DNA of 38,686 nucleotides, from assembly GCA_903850505.1 (NCBI GenBank), contig CAINLT010000437.1:1-38686 (forward strand), in the 5' to 3' direction. Numbering within the stretch: the stretch's first letter is position 1; every line of letters starts with the position of its first letter. This DNA comes from an uncultured Myxococcales bacterium (GTDB lineage Bacteria; Myxococcota_A; UBA9042). The position numbers and the translations under genes are program-made. The notes beneath the pieces were generated by a model. The model did not search any database and was not told where the DNA came from. It saw only the letters and a program-made list of their open reading frames with translations. Shown one piece after another: positions 9,961 to 17,599 of this stretch.

Positions 9961-10416
9961 TCAGAGCCCGGCAAAATCCTGTTGCCGCAGCGCTTCGTAC
10001 AGCACGGCCGTCACGCAATTGGCCAGATTGAGGCTGCGGATTTCGCCGTTCGTGGGCACAAAAACACCCTGCGCGGCGTAGCGGTCCAGCACGTCCTTGG
10101 GTAGCCCGCGGCTCTCGCGGCCAAACACCAGCACGTCGTCGGGGCGGTACTGCACCTGATCGTAGCGCGTCTTGCCGTGGGCGCTGAAGAACCACAGCCG
10201 CTGGTTGGGCAGCGCGGCGATCAGCGCGTCCAGATCACCGTGCTGCCGCAGCTGCACCTTGTGCCAATAGTCCAGCCCGGCGCGCCGCACAGCGGCTTCG
10301 TCAATCGCGAAGCCCAGCTTGCCGACAAGGTGCAGCGGCGTGGCCGTGCCGACGCAGACGCGACCGATGCTGCCGGTATTGCCGGGAATCTCCGGCTCAA
10401 TGAGTGCGATGTGCAT
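9961..10416 (-). CDS. trmL: tRNA (cytidine(34)-2'-O)-methyltransferase
   Basis: A 151-residue SPOUT methyltransferase, the normal size for TrmL. It methylates the 2'-O of the wobble nucleotide (C or cmnm5U at position 34) in certain leucine tRNAs, using S-adenosylmethionine. Diagnostic segments are the N-terminal LIEPEIPGNTGSIGR motif, VFGRESRGLP, and the C-terminal RSLNLANCVTAVLYEALRQ, which together form the trefoil-knot cofactor site. It lies 9 bases downstream of the beta-barrel candidate gene on the same strand and is probably co-transcribed with it, although no functional link is evident. The ATG at 10416 starts exactly at the conserved N-terminus. Confidence 0.95.
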   Translation of the reverse strand: MHIALIEPEIPGNTGSIGRVCVGTATPLHLVGKLGFAIDEAAVRRAGLDYWHKVQLRQHGDLDALIAALPNQRLWFFSAHGKTRYDQVQYRPDDVLVFGRESRGLPKDVLDRYAAQGVFVPTNGEIRSLNLANCVTAVLYEALRQQDFAGL

Positions 10417-10425
10417 GAAACTGCT

Positions 10426-11022
10426 TCAGAAGTAGTAGGTGAAGCCGGCCCCGCCAGCAAAGCCGCCGCGGACGCCGATCAACACGCTGGTGTCCTTGGC
10501 CTGATCCAGCGCCGTCGTCGCGCCGTCCGAGCGGCCAAGCGGCTGGCCGAGGTCGATCGTCAGGCCGACGTGGCCGATCAAGCTGAAGTGATCGTTCAGG
10601 AACAGCTCGCCGTGCAACGGAATTTCAGCGCCAAAACGCCAACTTCCGTCGTCCACCGGGGTCGGCACGTTGGGCCGATAGAACACGGCGTAGCTCGCCA
10701 GCGTGTACTGGAGCCAGGGCCGGATCCCGATGGCGAGGCTGGCCTTGGGCGCGTCGGCGATGCGGTACAAAATACCAAGCGCGAAGCGAAGTTGCGTCAA
10801 GTCCGGGCGGGTAACGCGTGCAGGAACGGCCGTCGTGGAGACGTAGCCAACGAGGCCTTCCAGCGCGAGGTTCGTGCGCCAGTAGCGAAAGACCGCCATC
10901 GGCATGCCTTCGGTCGTGATCAGCAGGCCAACGCCGCCTTTCCCCGTCATGTCACGGGCTTGCGCTGGAATCGCGGCAAAAATCAGCACCGCCAGCACCA
11001 GCAACCGACTGGGCAACGTCAT
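10426..11022 (-). CDS. Exported beta-barrel-like outer-membrane protein candidate
   Basis: A 198-residue protein of unknown function. It starts with a typical cleavable signal peptide (MTLPSRLLVLAVLIFAAIPA, cleavage near QA-RD). The mature part alternates hydrophobic and polar residues, for example LRFALGILYRI, SLAIGIRPWLQYTL and SLIGHVGLTIDLG. It ends in aromatic FTYYF, the sort of C-terminal residue recognised by the outer-membrane assembly machinery. I infer an eight-strand barrel but recognise no family. The ATG at 11022 is chosen because it places the signal peptide at the N-terminus; upstream in-frame sequence is non-coding in character. It heads a probable two-gene unit with trmL and is divergent from the membrane-protein gene at 11068. 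Confidence 0.75.
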   Translation of the reverse strand: MTLPSRLLVLAVLIFAAIPAQARDMTGKGGVGLLITTEGMPMAVFRYWRTNLALEGLVGYVSTTAVPARVTRPDLTQLRFALGILYRIADAPKASLAIGIRPWLQYTLASYAVFYRPNVPTPVDDGSWRFGAEIPLHGELFLNDHFSLIGHVGLTIDLGQPLGRSDGATTALDQAKDTSVLIGVRGGFAGGAGFTYYF

Positions 11023-11029
11023 CGAGACT

Positions 11030-11058
11030 TTGGCGTGGCGCTGTGGCTTCGCTATCAT
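11030..11058 (+). promoter_or_regulatory. Candidate promoter giving a near-leaderless transcript
   Basis: TTGGCG (11030-11035), a 17-base spacer, then TATCAT (11053-11058). The expected transcription start is near 11064-11066, only two to four bases before the ATG at 11068, and no ribosome-binding site fits between. The resulting mRNA would be nearly leaderless. Confidence 0.55.
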
Positions 11059-11067
11059 CGCGCGCTG

Positions 11068-11805
11068 ATGGTGCGCTTCTACGCCAAGACCCTCAAGTCT
11101 CTGCACGTCTGGTTTCTGCACATTTGGTGGCAGCGGCTGGTTTCCTTGCGCGCGGTGCTCGCCTGGAGCGCCGGACTGTGGCTGACGGTTGTCGCTGTGC
11201 CGTTCGCGTTTCTGTACCCGGAGGAAGGGCTGGGTCGGCGGATTTGCATGGCGCTGGCGCTGCTTTCCCCCGTCGGCGTGGTCGCAGCGGTGCCGTCCGG
11301 CGAGGCGACGATGTTGCTGGGCGCGGCGCTGGGCGGCCTGGTGCCCATCCTGGTGGCGTGTCCGGCGCTGCATGGGCCGCGCACTTCCGGGCCGGTGCAA
11401 GGGCTGTGGCTGGCGATCCTGCTGCTTGGCCTGCTCCGGGCGGTGTGGAATCACGACAGTCAGGGCCAAAATGAGGCAGACCTCCGTCGGCTCATGCGCG
11501 TTTGGCAGGGCGGCAAGCTGGCGCTGGCGGATCGCCTCGTGCTGTTGCTCGCGCCCGTCTGGCTCGCGCTGGCGTGGCGCGTCGGCGAGATCGCGGCGGA
11601 TGAGGTTGAATCCGCGCGCTCGGCGCGTTTGGCGGGCGTGGCGCTCTGCTGGGTGGCGGTGCGGCTGGTCCCGATGCGCGGTCCGCTGCCGGGACTGGAC
11701 GGCAGCGGGCCGTTGGGCGATCGTTGGCCCCTGTGGCTGGGGCGACGGCTATCGTGGCTGGCGCTGTTCGGCGGCTTGTGGTGGCTCTGGCACCGCCCCG
11801 GTTAG
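11068..11805 (+). CDS. Polytopic membrane protein of unknown function
   Basis: A 245-residue integral membrane protein, not recognised as a member of a named family. Hydrophobic segments are visible near residues 25-48, 58-73, 75-98, 107-122, 155-172, 187-203 and 228-242. A basic amphipathic N-terminus (KTLKSLHVWFLHIWWQRL) precedes the first segment. No catalytic motif is visible. The ATG at 11068 sits directly behind a strong promoter with no ribosome-binding site, so translation may be leaderless. The open frame extends far upstream, but that part runs antisense through trmL and the barrel gene and is discounted. The 58-residue membrane peptide gene starts 15 bases after its stop, so the two probably form one transcript. 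Confidence 0.72.
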   Translation: MVRFYAKTLKSLHVWFLHIWWQRLVSLRAVLAWSAGLWLTVVAVPFAFLYPEEGLGRRICMALALLSPVGVVAAVPSGEATMLLGAALGGLVPILVACPALHGPRTSGPVQGLWLAILLLGLLRAVWNHDSQGQNEADLRRLMRVWQGGKLALADRLVLLLAPVWLALAWRVGEIAADEVESARSARLAGVALCWVAVRLVPMRGPLPGLDGSGPLGDRWPLWLGRRLSWLALFGGLWWLWHRPG

Positions 11806-11820
11806 CTTGGAGACCCGTCG

Positions 11821-11997
11821 ATGGGCAAGCAGTTGATTCCCTGGCTCGGTGTCGCGTTGGCGCTTCTGGCGATCTGGCCGCTCGCGCGCGCGCTCGACGC
11901 CATCGCCCTGCGCGACTATCTGGGCGGCGGGCTTCTGCTCGGCCTGACGTGGGTGCTGGCGCGCACGGGCGTGGAGTTGGCCGGCCTGCCGCGCTGA
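11821..11997 (+). CDS. Small two-helix membrane peptide (58 residues)
   Basis: A short gene starting MGKQLIPWLG with a good ribosome-binding site GGAG at 11809-11812, eight bases before the ATG. It encodes two hydrophobic helices, about residues 6-20 and 33-50, joined by a short loop containing Arg, Asp and Arg. It lies between the membrane protein at 11068 and the parvulin lipoprotein on the same strand. The spacing, ribosome-binding site and hydrophobic pattern support a real gene, although its size leaves room for doubt. It could be an accessory subunit of the neighbouring membrane protein. No family is recognised. Confidence 0.6.
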   Translation: MGKQLIPWLGVALALLAIWPLARALDAIALRDYLGGGLLLGLTWVLARTGVELAGLPR

Positions 11998-12081
11998 TCG
12001 CGCCCGGAGATTGCCGCGATGGCCGAAAAGCTGGCACTATGGCGCATCGGTCGGCATTTGCCGGCGAACCGGGAGCGTTCC

Positions 12082-13125
12082 TTGCTGTTGCTGCGTCAAA
12101 GCCTGTCGATGGTCGTTGTCCTGGGCCTGTTGGCCTGTACGGGCAAGCCCACAACTTTGCAGGACAAGTCGATGTCCGCGGTGACGTCCTACGTGGGCGA
12201 CATCAAGCTGCCGGTCGGCGTCGTGCCGGGCCATCCGTGGGCGACGCGCGCGTGCAAACCGGGTCAGCGCGAGGCCGATGTGCTCGCGTGCGTCGACGGC
12301 GTGGCCATTCCCCGCAGCCGGTTTGACGCCGTCCAGCCAACCTATCCGGCCGGCACGCCGCCGCGCGCGATCGTGCAGGCGCTTGTCGACGAAGAGATCC
12401 TCGCGCACGCTGCCGCCAAGACGCTATGGGGTGATTGGCTGCAGGAGCCGCTGCACCGCCTGCTTGTTGGCCGCCTGCTGCAGGACCAGATGGAAGCGAA
12501 GCTGGGACCGGACCAAATTTCGCCAGACGACGTCAAGGCCGCGTGGGCGGTCAAGCAGGTCCGCCACAGCTACGATCGACCCGAGATCTACACCGTGACG
12601 GATGCCCAGCTCATCTGCTGCACAGGCGACTTCCGCCAATGCAGTGAGGCGGAATCGGCCGTCAAGTGCGTCAACGAGATGGAGCCGACGGCGCGGGCAC
12701 TGGCCGCCTACCTGAACGAGAATCCGCCGCAGACTGTGCAGGAAATGCATGGCCGCGTGGGCGCTGACCCGCGCTTTGCCAAGGCGGCGGTCGTTGAAGT
12801 GTCGTTCTTCTGGGAGCCCACCAAGTCGTACGCCGAGCAGAAGGGCTACACCCTGATGGTTGAGTCGTTCACGCAGGCGACGCTCAAGCTCAAGCCGGGC
12901 GAGATTACCCGCGAGCCCGTGCGCTCCCCGTTCGGGTGGCACGTGATCCGGCTGGACACGTACGTGCCGGCGTCCCACAAGGGACTGGAAGACCCGGCGA
13001 TCCTGGCCGACCTGAAGAAGAACCTGGTGCCGGCGCTGCGCGACCAGAAGGTGCAGAAGCTGATCAGCGACCTCGCCAAGGCGAGCGACGTGCAGGTCTA
13101 CCTCACGCCATTCGATTCGCCCTGA
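12082..13125 (+). CDS. Parvulin-type peptidyl-prolyl isomerase lipoprotein (SurA/PrsA-like)
   Basis: A predicted lipoprotein chaperone-isomerase for exported proteins. A helical N-terminal region (VDEEILAHAAAKTLWGDWL and following) resembles the SurA/PrsA chaperone module. It is followed by a parvulin (PpiC) domain at about residues 165-295, ending in the family signature FGWHVIRLD. An unusual feature is four Cys in a short stretch at the start of the parvulin domain (CC, then C and C within 25 residues), which could form disulphides. The TTG at 12082 is preferred: GGGAG at 12071-12075 is well placed and the lipobox LLAC then falls at residue 19. An ATG at 12019, also with a GGAG, gives a 21-residue longer N-terminus. 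Such proteins help fold outer-membrane proteins and lipoproteins, fitting the many exported neighbours. Confidence 0.8.
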   Translation: MLLLRQSLSMVVVLGLLACTGKPTTLQDKSMSAVTSYVGDIKLPVGVVPGHPWATRACKPGQREADVLACVDGVAIPRSRFDAVQPTYPAGTPPRAIVQALVDEEILAHAAAKTLWGDWLQEPLHRLLVGRLLQDQMEAKLGPDQISPDDVKAAWAVKQVRHSYDRPEIYTVTDAQLICCTGDFRQCSEAESAVKCVNEMEPTARALAAYLNENPPQTVQEMHGRVGADPRFAKAAVVEVSFFWEPTKSYAEQKGYTLMVESFTQATLKLKPGEITREPVRSPFGWHVIRLDTYVPASHKGLEDPAILADLKKNLVPALRDQKVQKLISDLAKASDVQVYLTPFDSP

Positions 13126-13128
13126 CGG

Positions 13129-14127
13129 CTAGGGACACCACGGCGGCTTGGGACTGGCTTGGCACTCGGCGTTCAGCGGGCTGTAGCCGTAGCAACCTTC
13201 CGCGGCGAACGCCAGGACAGCATCGCGTTTGATCGGCGTCGTGTTCTGCAGCGTGATCTGGTCGGCGTCCAGGTGATTGGCCGTCGCGTCGTTGAGGAAA
13301 CGACCGGGCGTTGCCGGATCCATGTGGTAAAGCGCGACGGTCTCCGGCGTCTCCGCGCTGTAACGGCGGGCGAGCGGCGCGGTGCCGACATTGGGGCCCA
13401 CGGCCGCGCGCACCTCATCCAACAGCCCGTCAAACGGCTCGATTTGCAGGCCACCGGCCGCAGCCGTCGGCATCTGTCCGAGGAGCAGCCACGAGCTGGT
13501 ATCGAAGCCCGGCGCCGGCTTGATCGCCAGCTTGTTGTCCGCCTTGGCGAGCGCACCGCCGTCCAACGCCGCGCGCATGTCGCCATCCTTGGCGTTCCAG
13601 ACGCAGCGCAGGTGATGCCAGCTGTTGGGTGCGATGGTCGGACTGATCGACGTCGATTTGGCCAGCTTCTCCAGCCCGCAGAAGGCCACCGTGTTGGCAC
13701 CCAGCGGCGCGACGCCCATCGTAAACGCCAGCGCGTTGGTCGGCTTGGTGCCTGGCACGCCAACGACGAGGAACGGCATGGGCATCGTCTTGGGCGCGGT
13801 GCGCACGAAGAACCAAGCCTCGATCGACCAGTTCTCCTTGCCGTCGAATTGCACCGCGCCGAGCGTGGTCAGTCCGGCCAGCGACTTCGCGTCCGTGACG
13901 TCGAGCGCGGTGCGCACCTGACATTTGTCGCACGCGTCGCAGCTGTCCGTGTTGCCGTCGTCGCAGGACTCGCCCTCGATCGGATCGACGGTCTGGTTGC
14001 CGCACAGCGGGCCGCCCTTGCCCGCCGTCGCGTCGGCGACTTTGGCGTGCAGCGCGTCGTCAGAGAGCGTGTTGGGCAAGCAGGCCGGGAGGGCCAACAG
14101 CAGCAGGAGTGCGAGGCGTTGGGCCAT
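13129..14127 (-). CDS. LamG/concanavalin-like lipoprotein
   Basis: A 332-residue exported lipoprotein. The signal peptide ends in lipobox LPAC with Cys16. Residues 54-69 (SCDDGNTDSCDACDKC) resemble the short Cys/Asp motif of DUF4215-type myxobacterial repeat proteins. Residues about 80-290 look like a LamG/concanavalin-type jelly roll, with the typical segments WSIEAWFFVRT, SWHHLRCVWN and ETVALYHMD. Such domains usually bind carbohydrate or protein ligands; the ligand here is unknown. The ATG at 14127 overlaps the stop of the upstream TPR gene (TGATG), so the two are co-transcribed and probably translationally coupled. The 3' end is convergent with the parvulin lipoprotein gene, three bases away. 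Confidence 0.82.
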   Translation of the reverse strand: MAQRLALLLLLALPACLPNTLSDDALHAKVADATAGKGGPLCGNQTVDPIEGESCDDGNTDSCDACDKCQVRTALDVTDAKSLAGLTTLGAVQFDGKENWSIEAWFFVRTAPKTMPMPFLVVGVPGTKPTNALAFTMGVAPLGANTVAFCGLEKLAKSTSISPTIAPNSWHHLRCVWNAKDGDMRAALDGGALAKADNKLAIKPAPGFDTSSWLLLGQMPTAAAGGLQIEPFDGLLDEVRAAVGPNVGTAPLARRYSAETPETVALYHMDPATPGRFLNDATANHLDADQITLQNTTPIKRDAVLAFAAEGCYGYSPLNAECQASPKPPWCP

Positions 14128-15035
14128 CAGAAGCGTCCTCCCCAAGCGAGGCCGGCGGCATCGGGCGCGACTGTTGGCATCAACCAACCTGTCGACTTAG
14201 CGGGCGCAGTTGCCGCAGTTGGCCCCCACAACCGCCACGCGCCCCAGCCCGCGAGGCCAACGCCGATGACGCCGACGATGACTGAAGTTGTGCGCGCCGA
14301 GCGTGCCTGCGCGACCTGCGACTTGTAGTTCGCCTCGGCGTTCAGCGCGGAGAAGTCCATGGCGTTGGCTTGGTTCACGGTGTTGATCGCGCCCAGATAG
14401 CCGAGCAGGCCCAGCGCTGCCAGCGTATCGCCACCGGCAAACAGCGCCCAGTCAATCCAGTTGGACTTTTTGGGCTGCGGCGGCTCCGGCGCAGCCGTGT
14501 CGACCGCGATCGGATTTTCCGCAGCGGGCGGAGCCTCGGCCGTCGGTGTTTCAACAAGCGTCTCCGGTGGCTTGGCCTCCGGCGCGGCCGGCTCCGGGTG
14601 TTTGACCGCAACGGCGTCCGCGTGGGCAGAAGCAGCGCTCAGTTGCGCGCGATCATGGGCGATGCGCGCGGTGGCTTCCTGGCGGCCGTCGGCGGGCGTG
14701 TCGGCCAGCTGGGCGTATTGGTCAAAAAGTGCGATTGCCTCGGCGTAAAGCTTGGCCTCTTCATAGGCGCGTGCGGCGTTGAACAGCGTGGCCGGCTTGC
14801 GGCTGATGGCGTATGCCTGCAAATAGCTGGCCGCCGCCTGCGGATAGAGCGCGGCTTTGAAGAAGGCTTTGGCCTCGATGACCTTGGCTTCCGCGCGTTC
14901 CGTCTCTGCCGTTCGCGTGTCCGCAGCCCGCGCCGGTGCCGCGTGCACGGCCGCGAGCGCGACGCACACACAAATCAGCGCCGCCAGCCGCGACAGCGGA
15001 TGAGAAAGGCGCGACTTGTGCGGGGCAACTATCAT
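14127..15035 (-). CDS. Exported TPR protein with two C-terminal membrane segments
   Basis: A 302-residue protein with a signal sequence (about residues 14-38, AARAPA-like cleavage region). A helical stretch at residues 43-135 matches tetratricopeptide repeats (EAKAFFKAALYPQAAASYLQAY; LFNAARAYEEAKLYAEAIALFDQY). A Pro/Ala/Glu-rich linker follows (145-190), then two hydrophobic segments (about 195-218 and 250-270). This layout of periplasmic TPR plus linker plus membrane anchor is common in Myxococcota and suggests scaffolding of an envelope complex; the partner is unknown. The ATG at 15035 is the only start that places the signal sequence at the N-terminus, although its ribosome-binding site is weak. 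It is coupled to the LamG-like lipoprotein downstream. Confidence 0.72.
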   Translation of the reverse strand: MIVAPHKSRLSHPLSRLAALICVCVALAAVHAAPARAADTRTAETERAEAKVIEAKAFFKAALYPQAAASYLQAYAISRKPATLFNAARAYEEAKLYAEAIALFDQYAQLADTPADGRQEATARIAHDRAQLSAASAHADAVAVKHPEPAAPEAKPPETLVETPTAEAPPAAENPIAVDTAAPEPPQPKKSNWIDWALFAGGDTLAALGLLGYLGAINTVNQANAMDFSALNAEANYKSQVAQARSARTTSVIVGVIGVGLAGWGAWRLWGPTAATAPAKSTGWLMPTVAPDAAGLAWGGRF

Positions 15036-15126
15036 GCCGCGATGCTGGCCGCAGCGCAGGACGGCGTCAAGTCGCACTGTCAGTGAATGAATCGCCGGCC
15101 CGGCGCGTTCAGGAAACAGGATGCCG

Positions 15127-15154
15127 TTGACAGCGGCTGCGGCACACAGACAAT
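15127..15154 (+). promoter_or_regulatory. Candidate strong sigma-70 promoter of the DsbD-alpha-like gene
   Basis: A consensus TTGACA (15127-15132) and a GACAAT (15149-15154) lie 16 bases apart. A start near 15161 leaves a leader of about 50 bases that carries the ribosome-binding site GAGGA before the ATG at 15210. Confidence 0.6.
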
Positions 15155-15209
15155 GCCCCGGTCGGCGGCCAAGCCGTCCGGCCCGATTGCAAACCTGACG
15201 AGAGGAATT

Positions 15210-15620
15210 ATGCGCAAGATTCTGCTGACTTTCTGCCTGAGCCTGATTGCCGCTGCCCCTGCCTTCGCCGCAGACAAGCAGTACACCGTGCACGCGCCGG
15301 CCGCGAACCTGAAGGCTGGCGGTCAAGGTTCGGCTGCGCTGACCATCAAGCCGATCACCGGGATGCATTTTAACAAGGAATTCCCGGCCAAGTTCACGGT
15401 CGAGGCGACCGCGTTCGTCAAATCGTCCAAGGACGCGCTGACCGCGAAAGCCGGCGACGTCAAGGTGACCGGCAATGACGGCATCGTCACCATTCCGCTG
15501 CAGGCCCTCGCTGCTGGCGCCGGGCCGATCACGGTGACCGGCAACTTCAGCATCTGCAGCGCTGAGCAGTGCTACATGCTGCGCGGTGAAAAGCTGACGC
15601 TTCAGGTCGCGGTCAAGTAG
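15210..15620 (+). CDS. Small periplasmic DsbD N-terminal-domain-like protein
   Basis: A 136-residue protein with a classic signal peptide (MRKILLTFCLSLIAAAPAFA, cleaved before ADKQ). The mature domain is a small beta sandwich ending in FSICSAEQCYM (Cys116 and Cys121) and EKLTLQVAVK. This ending resembles the N-terminal immunoglobulin-like domain of DsbD, which passes electrons to periplasmic thiol proteins through a Cys pair. Here the domain stands alone, without the DsbD membrane part. The start has a good ribosome-binding site (AGAGGA at 15201-15206) and a strong promoter. I infer a role in periplasmic disulphide handling, which would fit the Cys-rich lipoproteins around it. A structural or metal-binding role is also possible. 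Confidence 0.6.
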   Translation: MRKILLTFCLSLIAAAPAFAADKQYTVHAPAANLKAGGQGSAALTIKPITGMHFNKEFPAKFTVEATAFVKSSKDALTAKAGDVKVTGNDGIVTIPLQALAAGAGPITVTGNFSICSAEQCYMLRGEKLTLQVAVK

Positions 15621-15624
15621 TTCA

Positions 15625-15653
15625 TTGCCGCCAAACGGCGCGTCGGGTATCGT
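15625..15653 (+). promoter_or_regulatory. Candidate promoter of the Cys-rich lipoprotein
   Basis: TTGCCG (15625-15630), 17 bases, TATCGT (15648-15653), the same pattern as at 1951 and 11030. It begins five bases after the stop of the DsbD-alpha-like gene. A start near 15660 supports the GTG at 15685 and argues against a TTG start at 15625, which would lie inside the -35 box. Confidence 0.5.
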
Positions 15654-15684
15654 GATCCGGCCCCGTTTGGGCATTGGACGTCAC

Positions 15685-17094
15685 GTGCTGCAAGGCCTGC
15701 TCCCGCTGCGGATTCTGACGGCCATCTTCGCGTTGGCGATGCTGGGCTGCAGCACCAAGGTCGACAACGGCCAGACCGTCTGCACCGATCCCAAGACCGG
15801 CCAGTTCATCGCCTGCCCGGGCGTCAGCGCTTGCGTCGATCCGCTCAAGGGCACCATTGTCGCGTGCGTCAGCGGCGACGTGACGTTTGGCAAGTCGGAC
15901 GCGGACACCAGCGATTCCGCGACCGGTGACAGCGCGCAGGACGCGCTCGTGGACGCGGCACCTGACGTCAGCAAGGACGCCGCCCTCGACGTTCCTGACA
16001 CGACGCCACCTGACGCCGTTCCAGCTGACACAGGGCCTTGCCAAGCCGGCGCCAAGCAGTGCAAGGACAAGGCCACACTCCAGACATGCATCAACGGCGT
16101 GTGGGGCAGCAATTTCACTTGCCCGACCACCCAGGAATGCCACGACGGCGCGTGCGGCTGCCCGGACCCGTGCAAGGCGCTGGGCTTGGTGGAATGCCTG
16201 ACGGACGTCCCCGCGATCAAGACGTGCCAGATGAACCCGGATAAGTGCCTGTCGTGGGGCGTGCCCATCGCGTGCAAGCCCGGCGAAATCTGCCAGAGCG
16301 GGCAGTGCAAGACGGACACCGCCAGCGGCTGCAACCCGCCGTGCGGCAGCGGCTACACCTGCCAGGGCACGACGTGCGTGGCCAACAGCACCGGCGGCAC
16401 CCTCACGTGCGGTCAGGTCGTCGCGTGCAACGGCAACTGCGCCACCGGCGACACGACGTGCAGCGACGGCTGCCTCGCCCAAGGCAGCGGCGGCGCGCAG
16501 AGCCAGTTCACAAGCTACAAGAGCTGCATCAGCGCGATCTGCAAGCCGTACGTCGACGCCGGCAAGATCAACGACGCGATGGCGTGCATCTTCAACAACT
16601 GTTTTGACGTCCAGGCTGCGTGCATCGGCGCCGGCAACGCCGCGTGCAACCAGACCAACACGTGCATGAGCGGCTGCAACGGCTCGGCGGCGTGCGTGGA
16701 TGGTTGCAACAAGAACGCCAGCAAAGTCGGCGGATTGGGCTACTACACGCTGCAGGGCTGCATGGACGCGAACTGCGCGGGACTCACGGGCGACGGCCTG
16801 GTCGATTGCGCCAAGACGCAGTGCACCACCAGCTTTGTCGGCTGCTTCTCACCGATCGGCGCGGGCCAGACGCTGTTCACGTGCCTCGACATCGCCAACT
16901 GCCAGGGAAAATGCGGCGGCGACCTGCTGTGCGCCAAGGCCTGCACGCTCCAGGGCACCGCGCAGGCGCAGGCCGACGTCAACGCTTTCCTCGATTGCCG
17001 CGACCTCAAATGCGGCAACTTCTGCCCCGGCGGCAACTGCTCCGCGTGCGTGACGCAGTATTGCGCGTACGAGCTGAGCGTTTGCTCGCAGTGA
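15685..17094 (+). CDS. Cys-rich secreted lipoprotein
   Basis: A predicted 469-residue lipoprotein of unknown function. The GTG at 15685 is preceded by a short GGA ribosome-binding site. It gives a signal peptide ending in lipobox MLGC with Cys24. After the lipobox comes a 25-residue region with paired Cys (VCTDPKTGQFIACPG and a similar CVDPLKGTIVACV), then an Asp/Ala/Pro spacer. The rest is very Cys-rich, including CQAGAKQC, CPDPCKALG, NPPCGSGYTCQGTTC and several C(x)3C(x)nC clusters, so it should be heavily disulphide-bonded. The composition matches surface lipoproteins of Myxococcota. It lies 64 bases after the DsbD-alpha-like gene, but with its own promoter. Confidence 0.8.
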   Translation: MLQGLLPLRILTAIFALAMLGCSTKVDNGQTVCTDPKTGQFIACPGVSACVDPLKGTIVACVSGDVTFGKSDADTSDSATGDSAQDALVDAAPDVSKDAALDVPDTTPPDAVPADTGPCQAGAKQCKDKATLQTCINGVWGSNFTCPTTQECHDGACGCPDPCKALGLVECLTDVPAIKTCQMNPDKCLSWGVPIACKPGEICQSGQCKTDTASGCNPPCGSGYTCQGTTCVANSTGGTLTCGQVVACNGNCATGDTTCSDGCLAQGSGGAQSQFTSYKSCISAICKPYVDAGKINDAMACIFNNCFDVQAACIGAGNAACNQTNTCMSGCNGSAACVDGCNKNASKVGGLGYYTLQGCMDANCAGLTGDGLVDCAKTQCTTSFVGCFSPIGAGQTLFTCLDIANCQGKCGGDLLCAKACTLQGTAQAQADVNAFLDCRDLKCGNFCPGGNCSACVTQYCAYELSVCSQ

Positions 17095-17124
17095 CGCGGC
17101 GCGGTCGGTTTCCCGCGCGAAACG

Positions 17125-17133
17125 TGCTAGAGT
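17125..17133 (+). promoter_or_regulatory. Extended -10 promoter element of rnpB
   Basis: TG, one base, TAGAGT (17128-17133) is an extended -10 element. The -35 region is weak. The start would fall near 17139, exactly where the first helix of the RNase P RNA begins. Confidence 0.5.
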
Positions 17134-17137
17134 TGAC

Positions 17138-17570
17138 CGGCGAGCAGCAGGCAGCCAGGTGGCCGCTGGCTGGCTAGAACAGACAGAGGAAAGTCCGGGC
17201 TCCGCAGGGCAGGATGCTGGCTAACGGCCAGCGGGAGCGATCCCAGGGAACAGTGCCACAGAAAGCAAACCGCGTCCCTGATTTCGCAAGAAATCCGCGG
17301 CGTAAGGGTGAAAGCGTGCGGTAAGAGCGCACGGTTTGCGATGGTGACATCGCTCACGGCAAACCCCATCTGGAGCAAGGTCAGGGTCTTCGGACCCATC
17401 GCAAGCGAAAGTCTGGGCGCAAGCCTGGACCGGAGGGCGGCTCGCCCGAGCTTGCGGGTAGACCGCTTGACGGCATCGGCAACGATGTCCGCAGACGAAT
17501 GGTCACCACTGGCAGCCTGGCAACGGGCTGTCGGGACAGAACCCGGCTTACGGCTGGCTGCTGCTCGCAC
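17138..17570 (+). ncRNA. rnpB: RNase P RNA (type A), catalytic RNA for tRNA 5' processing
   Basis: This is the RNA component of ribonuclease P. Conserved segments are present in the correct order: GAGGAAAGTCCGGGCTCC near 17186-17203, AGGGTGAAAGCGTGCGGTAA near 17303-17322, AGACGAATGGTCACC near 17493-17507, and ACAGAACCCGGCTTA at 17536-17550. The ends pair in a long helix P1: GCGAGCAGCAG and CAGCC from 17140 match CTGCTGCTCGC at 17558-17568, with one mismatch in 17 bases. The total length of about 430 bases is normal for bacterial type A. aroA starts about 30 bases downstream with no clear terminator between, so read-through is possible. End points are accurate to a few bases. Confidence 0.95.
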
Positions 17571-17599
17571 TTGACGCTGACGTCCGCTTCGGGGAGGCC

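Noticed and set aside
10177..11067. Upstream extension of the membrane protein at 11068
   Set aside because: The extension lies antisense to trmL and the barrel gene and contains no recognisable domain.
12019..12081. ATG at 12019 as start of the parvulin lipoprotein
   Set aside because: It is possible (a GGAG precedes it), but it puts the lipobox Cys at residue 40, longer than typical; not excluded.
14127..15674. Longer minus-strand frame extending the TPR gene to 15674
   Set aside because: The extension runs antisense to the DsbD-alpha-like gene and lacks a signal sequence at its start.
15625..15684. TTG start of the Cys-rich lipoprotein at 15625
   Set aside because: That codon coincides with the -35 box of the candidate promoter; the GTG at 15685 gives a proper signal peptide.
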